Source: Plantago ovata
Taxonomy: Eukaryota; Streptophyta; Magnoliopsida; Lamiales; Plantaginaceae
Direction of reading: 5' to 3'
DNA length: 64,000 bases
Assembly: GCA_028274465.1 (NCBI GenBank)
Contig: CM051457.1
Span: forward strand, 73,382,496 to 73,446,495
Under the pieces are notes generated by a model that saw only the letters and a list, made by a program, of their open reading frames with translations, was not told the DNA's origin and ran no database searches. The translations under genes and the position numbers were made by a program. Below, piece after piece: positions 34,534-45,259 of this stretch (within the stretch, counting starts at the first letter, position 1; each line of letters begins with the position of its first letter).

Positions 34534-34660
34534 TCACTCATCAAGTAACCGCCGCCAGATTATTTTCGTACTTCTGCACTCGAAAAATAGATGCTGTATG
34601 CTTTCGTTCTCCCCACAAAATACACAGGACGCATCTGATGTCGTTAGAATCAAAATTAAT
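34534..34660 (-). mobile_element. LINE C-terminal zf-RVT fragment
   Basis: The minus-strand frame reads DASCVFCGENESIQHLFFEC followed by RSTKIIWRRLLDE and a stop. It matches the zinc-binding zf-RVT domain of plant LINE reverse transcriptases (C..C, ESI.HLFF.C, then W). It is cut on its upstream side by the C2 LTR at 34664. Confidence 0.7.
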
Positions 34661-34663
34661 ATT

Positions 34664-36055
34664 TGTTTATAAAAGTCAAAGAACACTTATCACTACACAA
34701 CAATTGCAAGTTGTCCCGAGTGTCGTTCTCTCGGGACCTAGATGGCTTCGTTTGGTTATTTTGCAAGTTATTTCAGTCAACGAGTGAGAGAGTTTGAAAA
34801 TAGTTTTGAAATCTTTAAGCAAACAAGCAATCAGGTTGCAACAGGGATGAATTTCTTGTAAACAATTATGAGAAAGGTATGGTGGTAGTAATCTGGAAAC
34901 AATCATGGAATGAATCACGTAAAAACTTGTAAGTTCGGTGCGTAAAGCCTTCAGCAAGTTCTACAAAGTAAACCGCCTAGACCAGTTTAAGACACACGTC
35001 TTGAAAGGATCCTATCGATACTTTAGTAGTGCAATCTCATACACTATTTATCTAGCATGCTTGCATGTTTTCAAATCATAGATCATAGCCTTAATTTACC
35101 AAGAGTTTGTCGCATACTCCTATTCGAAGGTATTTGATTGGCAACTATGTCAAATGAGATCAAACATTCAGAAAGATCGACTCGGAGCCTCATACAAGCA
35201 TACGTAATTTATATTATGATTGAATCGTCATACTACTACCAACACAAAGGGATATAACTACTCATACTCATAACACTAAGTATCATTTCATATGAATATT
35301 CAGAGGAAAACATGAATTCAAAATACAAGAAAGGGATTGATACAAAGTTACCACCAAAACTGTCACTATTTGATGGATTTGATCTAGAAACCTCTCCGTA
35401 GATGAATGTGAAATGCTATCCGATTGCCAAATCTTCAATCTCTAATGTATTACAATGGTGAAATTATCCAAAACTGAGAATTAGGGCTAGAGAAAGCTCA
35501 AAACGCAGCTACAAAATCTGATGATCTCAAAAGTGTAACTGAAAATGTGTATTTAATGAGGAAATATGATGTTGTCTTTTGAACTGGGTGAAGCGCCTGG
35601 CAGAGCTGGGCGATTCCCCCAGCCAGGCGCTTCGCCTGGCTCTGCTGGGCGCTTCACCCAGCAGCACTGCAAAAAATGCCTACATTCTACTCAAATTATT
35701 CTTTAGGTCTCTGGTCTGGGCGCTTCACCTGGAACAAAAACGCAGCTCCGGCTCTTTTTCTTCATCTCTAAGCCTCCGAATAGCCTCCTATCCCCTTGGA
35801 AACACACGTACAATCACTTATTAGGTCCCGGGCACTAGCAAGCACGTCCATGGAAGTTGTGATGCTCAAACATGATCCTAATGCATAAAAAATGCTACGT
35901 TTGAGCTCAAAACCGCCACTTTGTACCTAAGTACCTGAGAAATGCAAAACAAACAAAAATTGACACTATTATAGAAAACTAACAACAAAACAGACTCAAA
36001 GATAGCAAAAGGAGGCGAAAAAGACAAGATGAACGTGCTAAAAATACGTTCATCA
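34664..36055 (-). repeat. 3' LTR of element C2
   Basis: About 1.39 kb. The start near 34664 is inferred by alignment with the C LTR (shared CCCGAGTGTCGnTCTC block), while the end ATTCATCA-like GTTCATCA is clear. It contains a GC-rich palindromic block at 35585-35668 (AGGCGCTTCGCCT core). Confidence 0.7.
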
Positions 36056-37943
36056 AACTCCCCAAATCGAACCCTTGCTTGTCCTCAAACAACAAACTAA
36101 CTTAATGCAACACAAAAGGAGTCTCATGCCAAGAGAGAAGAACTAATATATTGAATTTACCAAGTGCTTATGACCAAAGACCATACAAATCATAACATGC
36201 AAGTAGGTTGAAAAAAGTCTCGATTGCGAATGTACACATTCTCATGTTCACTTTGTTAAACCGAGGAGTCTCACGTAACATCTTCTACCTGGACCTGGTC
36301 AATGATGACACAATGATGCATATTATCGTACTATGGTTGGCCCGTGCCTATGAAACCGAGGACTTACTTTTGTTCACCAAGTGAGACTTTTCCTCAAGAG
36401 AGGGCGAACCAATACTGGCTCTCATCAAACGAATGAGGGTTCCCTAAAAAGACAACAGTCCCCTATTCTACCTGACTCTCAAAACAAGACTCTTCAACCA
36501 CTTCCTAAATGGCAGGACGAGGGTGATATAGAACAGGCCTCAACACAAGGCGACACGAAACACAAAGAAGAACTGAAAATTACTTGCAACACTTGACAAA
36601 GATTTTTTTTTTCTTGCTTTTGACCCTTCTTTTGCTTTTTTGGGTCTTATTCTTTATTCTCTTTTTTTTTTTTCTTTTCCCTTTTTTTTCTTTTGTTTCT
36701 TTTTCTTCTTTTTTAGCTTTCTTTTTCTGATATTTTTTTTTATATAGGTAAGCAGTAGCAACAACGAAAAGAAAAACAACCACAAACACCTCCCCAAACC
36801 TATTCGAAAGAATTGATTGGAATACAAGACACCAAAAGAAAAAGAACATGCAAACTTTACAAGGACTCAAAAGATGGAAGACAAGAACAACAACGGCAAC
36901 CCCCTCCCCAAACTATTCGAAAGAATAGGTTTAATACAAAGGATCACACCTCACTCTACCTCTTTCCTAGGCATTTGTCAATCTCAAAAGCAAGGTGAAG
37001 TACCTGTCACCTCTTAAGTACATAATTACACTGGTATACAACTTTAGACTCTAACATGCATCATTTTATAAGGCCTTCGTGAACCGTAGTAGAAGAAATA
37101 CCACACAAGGTGATATCGAGACTACAAGGCTTAACTAGTTCACATGCGAATGTGACAAACCAAGCGAGACAAGCCTCAAACTACTTCATAGAAATGCAAT
37201 GTATGGTCAATGGTCACAAACAAAGGTCTAAAGGGCCTACTTGCTAGTCGATTGTCAGATCTAAACACTTGGCAATAAACTACACACAAACAAAGTGCAA
37301 CAACTATACTAAGAATGAAATGCATGAAAAAAGTGAAAAACAAACTCACAAGCTAACACAACAAAGGCACACGGGTCCTCAACGACAAAATATCATACAA
37401 CCAAATCGAAAAAGTCATAATCAAAGAAATCATACAACCAAATCGAAATAGCAAGAGTACCTCAACGACAGTAGTAAACAAGCCAAATCAAAACAAGTAC
37501 AACTCCACGACCCTCCCCAAACCTAGCCGAAAGCTAGTCTCTAGCTGAAAGGATAAGAAGAAAATGGACCGTCTCTAGCTGATATGGCCTCTGTCGGCTG
37601 AGATATCTAGAAGGGTGGTGATCCGCCATAGTGGAAATGGACCGTCACAAGGGTCATCAGGAGCTTCGCTACCACTCCCACTCAGCTGGCCATGAGAAGG
37701 GAATCCAGGAATAGAACGTGCCAACGCATCAAACCTCCTCGAGACCGCGGAATGGTGAGCATCCAATCTCCTAGTATCTGTCGCGACAAACTCGTTCCAG
37801 CAACGAGTGTCAGCCTCCTGAAACGCATCCCATCTCCTAGTCTCCTCCTCCCGAAAAGCACCAAAGTGGGCGGTCTGAGCCTCAAGCATAGAGGTCTGGT
37901 AAGCACCAAACTGCCCCGACAAGTAAGTCGTGAGTGTTAGTAA
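34664..37943 (-). mobile_element. Ty3-gypsy element C2, relative of C, truncated
   Basis: It has the same layout as the 3' half of C. An LTR ends (plus strand) at TTCATCA 36055, and the interior begins AACTCCCCAAATCGAACC, almost as in C. A polypurine tract and two CCCCAAACCTATTCGAAAGA motifs follow, and a minus-strand coding-like frame (37575 upwards, with QFGAYQTSMLEAQTAHFGAF) ends SADRG as in C. The gag/protease half and the other LTR are missing. The copy stops where copia LTR F begins at 37944. No TSD can be read. Confidence 0.8.
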
Positions 37944-40160
37944 TGGTGTCGTAGAGACAACCACATTAAAGGACAGTTGTACTACTTCACAATCAACGTA
38001 ATATATAATATGTTTGCTTATTCATGTTTATGTTTACTTATATATTTACATTACACTGGGCATACAACATGTCATATCTTTATCTGGTTGGTCTGTATCG
38101 ATATCAAACATGTCCCCAGTGGATGAAAAACTGATCACATAATTAGTGGGAACTATGTTAATTATCATTCAACCCGAATCTCCCTAGTCGAAGCTCATCT
38201 CGGATGTAGGGGTCTGAATGAGGCAATCGAGACTAGTATGTGTAGATGTTATATTTGTTGGAGCAAGTGTGGTCGATCCCACGGCCACGGAACGGATCGT
38301 TAGACGAGTCCATGATGTTCCTATAACTGCGCATAGTTGTTCGAGGCGATTATTCGAACAATGGAAGTACCCACCGGAAAACCCCATCGATGTATACTCT
38401 ACACTGAGGTGTCTATGGGAACCGGAGTTCTGGAAGTGATGCCATTAGTCCTTAGACTCTCAGGACGTTATCGTCACAATTGTTGAGCCATGACCTTTGG
38501 TTAGAACCAATGCTTGCACCCTGAAACACGCGGTAGATACGGCCCTTCTGGGGACATGGCAAAATACATGGTGTGCACGATAAGCGATCTCTGGAGAGGA
38601 TTCATCTCTCCTGTGTGGCATTGGAGAGTACTACTCAAGTCGTCATAGTTGTGTTGGTAAAATCGCTGGCCAGCATACAAAGTATTTATGATTGTCATAA
38701 TTATGTCTATCTAACCAAACAAATCCCTGAGGCGCCATGGGTGCATTAATGGGATATACACATCATCGATCCTAGGTGCATACCGAGTCAGTCAGATGAA
38801 AGTACCTTACTATCGTCGCATTGAGTGCAACAGGCTTCACAACGAAAGGTAGCTTTGAGGGTCCTCTCAAACGTCCTCATGTATTAATATTGCAAGTGGA
38901 TTTGTCTAGGAATTCCATGAGGCCTAGTGTCTTGTCTAGCTTAATACAATTAGGCCCTATGGGTCACAGTACGTGTTGAACCAGCTTATCCGCATGACTG
39001 TGGAACAAGTATTATTATTAACATGAGTTAATTATAATTAGTCATGGCCATAATTATTATTATAAGAATATTAATTAAATTGTATTTTGAAATACAATTA
39101 AGTGGTAATTGTATTTTAGAAATATAATTAAAGAAGAATTTTGAATGAACATATTAATTAGATTAATATGTGCACTTGGGCAAGATTTAAATTTCCAATA
39201 CTACACATAAAGGTGGGTCCCAAAACGTGGGATCCACCTCCCTCAAGTGGCGCGGCCGACATTGGGAGGGAGAAGGAGTTTTCTGCTTCTCCCAATTAAA
39301 CATGTGTGTGAATAGATTTCCTAATTGAGTTTTGAACTAATTAGGAGTTATTAAAAGTGGTACCTATTTAGAGTTTGGAACTTAAAGGTAATAGCTTGAC
39401 TTGTGCAATAAGAATTAGAATTCTTATTTCTTTGAGAAATCTAATAGAGCCTTCCATAGGCTTCTATTGACTACTGTATAAAAAGAGTAGTGGAGAGCTA
39501 AATTAACACATTCACTCATTCTTCTATTCTCTCTCTCACTAGAACAAAAACTCTCCTCTCTCCTCCATACTCCACGTGCGCCGCCGCCCAACTGTTGACC
39601 AAGTCAAACTTGAGTTGGACTCGAGAATCTCCTAGCATTCTCTCGATAAGCTGATTCGTTCATCCGCGGATACCAAGGTTGAGGAAAAACGAAGTTAGAT
39701 TGTAACCTTTGTTTTGTAGGATTTAACAAGACGAATTAGACATCTTCAACTTCACCGAATGCTAAGAATTTGCTGATTACTACGATGACTTGATTGAGCT
39801 TGATCTTGCATCTATATCCATATTAGTTTTGCTTTTTAAATTCCTGTAAGTCTTCTTTCTAGTGTGTTTAATATACGTTCTATGCATGATTAATCACTAT
39901 GCTTGTTAAGAAAATTTTAAATTCCGCTGCACCAACCCTAGGGGTTAAACTAATCATATTTTCTTTCAGTGGTATCAGAGCGCATGTTGTTTAATTATGT
40001 ATATACGTATATTATATGTGAATAATTAGTTTATTTGGATACAATTGATTCTATGTTAATTCAATTTTTAGAATATTCGTTTTTTATTAAATTTAAATTT
40101 ATTCTTTTTCAAATAAATAAATACCCTCGGTAGGCATTTTTCCCTTTTTTGGGGGGAGAA

Positions 40161-40226
<66 letters not shown>

Positions 40227-40234
40227 ATATATAT

Positions 40235-40265
<31 letters not shown>
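37944..40265 (+). mobile_element. Copia element F: LTR, PBS and leader fragment, A family
   Basis: 37944-39968 aligns along its length with the A LTR (shared CCCTAGTCGA, CGGATGTAGGGGTCTGAATG, GGAACGGAT, CATCGATGTATACTCTACAC, CTAGGGGTTAAACT-like end). PBS TGGTATCAGAGC lies at 39970-39981. About 150 bp of A-like leader follows, breaking up in a microsatellite at 40156-40264. No gag or pol and no second LTR. The TATA region CTGTATAAAAAGAG (about 39474) is kept. Inserted in, or joined to, C2. Confidence 0.85.
40156..40264. repeat. Compound (CT)n(AT)n(AC)n microsatellite
   Basis: CT repeat, then TA, then CA/TA repeat; it ends the recognisable part of element F. A second TA run lies at 40373-40397. 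Confidence 0.9.
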
Positions 40266-41108
40266 CCATTTTTAATGCTAGGAAGCAGGCTCTGAGCGGG
40301 GCTTTTCCTTACTTAAAGTCCATTGGATTCGAACCGTCAGGATCCGTTTCTCAAACTGAATCACGCCAACGTTATATATATATATATATATATATATCAC
40401 CGTCCACGGATCGGCTTCAACACTCCATCTCCATCCACCATCACCACCACGGATCGGCTTCAACACCATAACCACCGTCCACCGCCACGGCCACATCACC
40501 ACCGTCTGCCACCACCCAGATCCACATCTCTGCTCGATTCTTCCATATTTGTTCGCCTTCACCGAATTCAGCTGCTGCCGCTTCCCATCTCGTCATCTCC
40601 ATACTCCTTCTTCTCAGATCCACCGGTAAGTCTCGTTTATATTTTGTATCTTCTTCCTCTTCCTTCGCTGCGAATTTTTCTTCTCCTTTGGTTTAGAATC
40701 TGACTCGTGGTTAGGTTTTAAACCCTTTTTTGGTTGTGTTGTTTTTGGAAGTAGAGGATTCGGAGCAGCGGCAGGAGAACCCACCTAACGTTATTTTACT
40801 TCACCTTTTGAATTGAATCGAGTTGTATAATTGATTGAGGAATTTTCAGGATATTACACATTTGTTTGTTCCATGAGGTCGAGCTTGCTATGTTGTTAAC
40901 ATCTTAATTTTGGATACGGTCGGTTCGATTCTCATGAGGTTGTTACTCTGTTCTCACTAGTTTGTTTAATCTGGATAGCGGTTTTGGCTTATGCAATTGG
41001 GTTTTGGTGCTTATTGGAGGGATTACGTTGCATTACTATAGTCTTGGGTCATGGCCCTTCAGTTTGTTTTGATGCCTTAAATTTGTAATGTGTTGGTGGT
41101 TTAAATCA
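40265..41108 (+). other. Gene-like 5' exon fragment, possibly captured by the CACTA element
   Basis: 40400-40626 is C/T-rich (CATCTCC, CACCACC repeats), like a plant 5' UTR or first exon, and ends in a strong donor CACCG|GTAAGTCTC. A possible acceptor TTTTTGGAAGTAG lies at about 40753. No long protein frame or known domain. The stretch borders directly on CACTA subterminal repeats at 41109, so it may be a host gene fragment carried inside E1, or a neighbouring gene's end. Confidence 0.3.
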
Positions 41109-41243
41109 GATTTAGAGTTCATCCGTCTCTAAATTTAGAGACGGATCAGCCTATCCGTCGCTAACTTTAAGAAATCATGGGCTGGCCCGGTCAACGCTAA
41201 TTGTGCGACGGATAAATTTATATGTCTCTAAATTTAGAGACGG
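41109..41243 (-). mobile_element. CACTA element E1, inner part of its right end (left of D)
   Basis: Subterminal repeats TCCGTCTCTAAATTTAGAGA and ATCCGTCGCTAAC, collinear in reverse complement with 62650-62800 of E2. It is split from the rest of the terminus (56873-57030) by element D with TSD GACGG. Confidence 0.8.
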
Positions 41244-42746
41244 TGTTAGGAAACTTGTAATTTTGATGAGCAATTAACCATGCTAAATTAAGGAAAGTCC
41301 AGTAACTAGTACTCTTAAGGTCCATAGGAATTTAGAATTTTAAGGACATTGTAAAAGAGGAACGTTTGCTGAAGACTTAGAATAGGTGCTAGATAGGTTG
41401 GTTTTAAAGCTTATGATGTATCTTGTTTTCTGAAAAGAAATAAAAATATTGATGCATTTGTTGATGATGTACTTTGTTATTACAAACAAACTATTGAAGC
41501 ATTTAGAACCGCTCAGAATCTTGAAGATTTTGGGAAACTTCAGCAACAACTTGCATAAGTGAAAATCTGAACGACAGAGTAGGTTGTGCTTGCTGAAACT
41601 GAGACTGACCACTTGTTGATGGAACATATGTGACCTCTTGCTGAAAGTACTTGTATTTGCGCTCCAATGTTACTGTTTGAATTCTGTTCAAATAAGCATT
41701 AAATGCAAAGCATGCACGCGAAGGACATGAAGACTAGAAGACAAACAAGGACGCTGCTGAAAGTACAAAAGCAAGATAGTGACATTTTAAGGAACAAAAG
41801 CCTTAGGATTTGAAATTCAAACGGCTCCTTATTTGCACTATAAATAGAGGTCATCCGGCAAAGAGTTGAAGTGTGTCAACAACGTGATCATACTCTCACT
41901 TGTGCTTAAACTCACATACCTTCAATACTCTTACTGCCATTGATCCGTTCCAAGACTTAAAGCTTGAAAAAAAGCTACTTGTGAAGAAGTAGAATTTACA
42001 CTACTAAGAAATTAGTTAAGTGTTCTTTCTTTCTTTTAACAAGAACAAGTCTTGACACCAGAAACAATCAAACTTGTTTACTGCAAAGTATTCAAAGTTG
42101 TGTTTCTTAGATTACTTGTTGTAACTGAATAAGTTATAATTAAGTTATCTCATCCCGAACCTCTCTAACTGAAAATACACCCTTTCAGGCGTGATATTCA
42201 GGGGGAACTTAATCGAGCATAGTTTTGCTGATTAAAAGTACCAAGTTTGGTGGAGAACAAGGTTGCGTTCTCTAGATTAGGTTGGAGACAAAGCAAGTGT
42301 GCTTTGGTTTCTGTTTGAATCGCTCTAGATAGGAGTTGTAAGGAACCTCAATCTTATCATTAGTGGATTCAGTCCTAGAAAGGACAAAGTGGATTAGTTG
42401 AGAGATTACGCCACTCTCAGATACCACTATAAAAGTGTTTGTGTGATTTACTTACTGTATTTAGTTTTCAGCAAATCATATCTATCTGTACACATCACTC
42501 ACATCACTTGCTGAACCTTTATTTACTGAAAAAAAACTTATTGTATCAAAGACTTCCGCTCTCTGATTTTAAGTATCAGCAAACCTTGTTACTGCAAAGT
42601 AACTTGCGCTTGCTGAGAAAGTTAAGTATCAGCAAACTCATTACTGAAAAGTAATAAGCACTTGCTGAGAAAGTTTTAAACGACAAAGTTTGAAAAGACT
42701 ATTCACCCCCCCCCTAGTCTTTTCTTGTTGTTTAAAGGGACCAACA
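41244..42746 (+). repeat. 5' LTR of element D
   Basis: 1,503 bp from TGTTAGGAAACTTG to AAAGGGACCAACA. A TATA-like CTATAAATAGAGG lies at about 41840. It lacks an approximately 90-bp GAAGATTTTGAAGATCTGA-repeat segment present in the 3' LTR at about 55260-55350. Two small hairpins lie near its end (42588-42603 and 42640-42655). Confidence 0.93.
42588..42655. other. Pair of covarying stem-loops near the end of the D LTR
   Basis: GTTACTGCAAAGTAAC and ATTACTGAAAAGTAAT: 6-bp stems with four-base loops GCAA and GAAA, the outermost pair being G-C in one and A-T in the other. The second is preserved in the diverged solo LTR at 29816-29831. Confidence 0.6.
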
Positions 42747-42748
42747 AG

Positions 42749-42760
42749 TGGTATCAGAGC
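42749..42760 (+). other. Primer-binding site of element D
   Basis: TGGTATCAGAGC two bases after the LTR, complementary to initiator tRNA-Met. Confidence 0.93.
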
Positions 42761-42858
42761 TGGAGGTTCTTTAACCTTCAGCACTGAACCTAGATCCCCT
42801 TAGGTGCTTTCCGTAAATCACTCTCACTTGATCAGTTTGGTAGTGCTTTGCTGACAGG

Positions 42859-45254
42859 ATGTCTTTAGGAGATGCTCCCTTGCTGAAGCTGGAAAATTAC
42901 GAAAATGGCGAAACAACATGATGCTACATCTTGAGGCCATTAGTGATGAGATGGTCACTGTCATTAATGATGGACCTATCAAGATCACTAAGGTTGAAAG
43001 AGTTTCCCTCACAAGACCACTGAAGCTGGAAAGGAAACTATCTTAGGCGAACCGACTGATACGTCGTGCCAAAACCAAGAGAGGAATGGACTTCCGACGA
43101 AGCCAAGAGATTCCGTCTTGATGGCCAAGCAAGAAACATCATCATTCGATCAACTCCGGATACCATACAGTGCAAACTGTGGGGTGCTAAACTGCTAAGG
43201 AAGCTTGGAAAATGGTTCAAGATCTTTGTGCTGGATCTGACAAAACCAAGGAAAACAAACTTGAAGTACTTAAATTAAAGTTTCAAAACTTTAAGCAAGG
43301 TACAAACGAGTCACTGGAAGACTTGGATTTCAGATTCACAACTCTTGTTAGTGAAATGGCAGCCTTGGGTGTTGGAAATCTTTACTCAGATTCTGAGAAG
43401 TGAAAACCATCATCAGAAGTCTGAATCAAGAATGGATCCACACTCAGAATTTCTATTACAATCAAGGAATGCCAGATATTACACCAACAGAGTTGTTCTC
43501 TCATCTTGCTACTGTCAACTATGAGACAAAGCAAAGAGAAAATGTGTTTGCTGAAAAATCGCAAAACATTGCTCTTGCTGCAAAGCCGTCATCTTCTGAA
43601 AAGAAGAATGATAAAGAGCCTACTGATGAAAACTCTTTGGTTGTAAAAACATGAAGAAATTCATCAGTAAGGAACTTGAAAGGCGAAAAGCAAAAGAGAA
43701 GCTGAAAAAGCATCTTGGTAACAACTACCATAAGTACAAGAATGAGACTAGCTCGCTGAACAAGCAAGCTCAGCAAGCAACTCATCAGAAGAACCAGCAG
43801 TTGGAAATGATCTATGCTTTTACTGCAAAAGCCTGGACACTTCAAAGCTAATTGCCCTTTGCTGAAAGGCAAATCTGCTGAAAAGAAGAAGAAGTTCAAA
43901 AGAGCTTTTATTGCTGAAGAAAAGAAGAAGCTTCAAGCAAAAATCGATGCATTGTGCATTGATACTAGCTCCGAAGACAGTGAGGATGAAAGCTCAGACA
44001 CTGACGATGAAGAAGCCACTCTAGACGTGGAGATTGGCAAAGAAGTTTGTGGAATAGCTATGGAAGCTTATCCAGATGTGTCAAACTACGAGTTCTGCCT
44101 CATGGCCGGTCAGGTAAACAACCCTACCTCTGACTCAGACTCAGAAAGTGAAGACGAGATTGACCTTGACAAGATTCAAGGAGAAATCGAAAGATTTGAG
44201 AAAACTCTGAGCAGACAGCAAGAGAAACTACAGATTGCTGAAACTCTGACCAAGCAGACTACTGAAAAGTATGTCTTGCTGAAGAAGAGACAGAAGAAAA
44301 GGATGCTGAAATAAGGCGTCTTAAGAAGTTGATTGCTGAAGCTACAGAGAAGAATTCTCAAATGGCATTAGAATTGGAAGAATATCAGTCCTCAATTCTA
44401 AAGTTACTTGCTGAAATCCAAGAGAATGAAAATCAATTTCAAATCTTATGCTGACGCAAGTAATACGCTGACTGAACTAAACTCTTATTGAGAGATCCAT
44501 CTCAGAAAGAAGGTTTAGGTGCAACGTATGAAGGTGATGACGTAGAAATCTTGAATAAATCAACACCGATTTCCTTTGTACGTGCTACTGATAGTGGTCT
44601 ACCAGAACTCTATCAGTTTGGTCAATCTAAGGTTGCTGAAACATGCAATCAAGTACCTATGACCATAAAGCCCGCTGTTGCTACTCAAAGTAACAAGACT
44701 TTAAAAGGAAAACAGGTTGCTGAGAAGCAACTGGAAAGAAGAAGGATGTTGTGAAGCATTCCGCCAAACAAGTTGCTGAAAAGCAAGTTGTTAAGTCTAA
44801 AGGCAAGATTACTAAAAGTAATCAGAAGACCTTTGCTGACAACCTGAATCAAGTAAGGTTGCTGACACAAAGCTCAGCATTCTCCGAAAAGTGGACTCGG
44901 TTTCAAAACCAAGCAAAGTCAACTTTTCACGAGTATAAGCAAAGTCAGCAAAGATACTTCAAAGAGATGAAGAAAATCAAGCCTAAGAGTTCTGAAAAGA
45001 CTCTTAATGCTAGGGCTAGAAGGAACCTTGCTAGAAAAGAACTTACTGAAAAGTATGTTCAGCAAAAAGGTCAACCGAGCAAGACACCACATCAGAAAGT
45101 GGATTTGATCAGCACGAATCAAAAGTCTTTCAGCTCAAAACCTCCTAGTTCCTCAGCAAGTAGAAAACAAGTCAAAGTTGAAAAACTTAAGACTTGGGTT
45201 TCCACTGGACGCATTCTTGAACATGTTAATGGACATCCATTATTGGATAATTAA
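42859..45254 (+). pseudogene. gag of element D, frameshifted
   Basis: The ATG at 42859 opens MSLGDAPLLKLENY; the frame is then lost and regained several times. Recognisable pieces are REEWTSDEAKRFRLDGQARN, the UBN2-type LEVLKLKFQNFKQGTNESLE, ELFSHLATVNYETKQ, and a zinc knuckle spread over two frames near 43815-43855 (CFYCKKPGHFKANC pattern). After it comes an acidic Ser/Asp/Glu region (DTSSEDSEDESSDTDDEE), then long charged, coiled-coil-like segments to 45254. The extended gag C-terminus is characteristic of Sireviruses. Breaks are consistent with single-base indels. Confidence 0.8.
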
Positions 45255-45259
45255 CTTGT

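Noticed and set aside
34691..34700. CACTAC string as a candidate left end of E1
   Set aside because: It lies inside the C2 LTR and is not followed by AAGAAA or subterminal repeats.
37575..37964. 129-aa frame taken as one protein
   Set aside because: Its first codons lie in the F LTR and the rest in C2, so it crosses an element boundary; only the C2 part may be a coding remnant.
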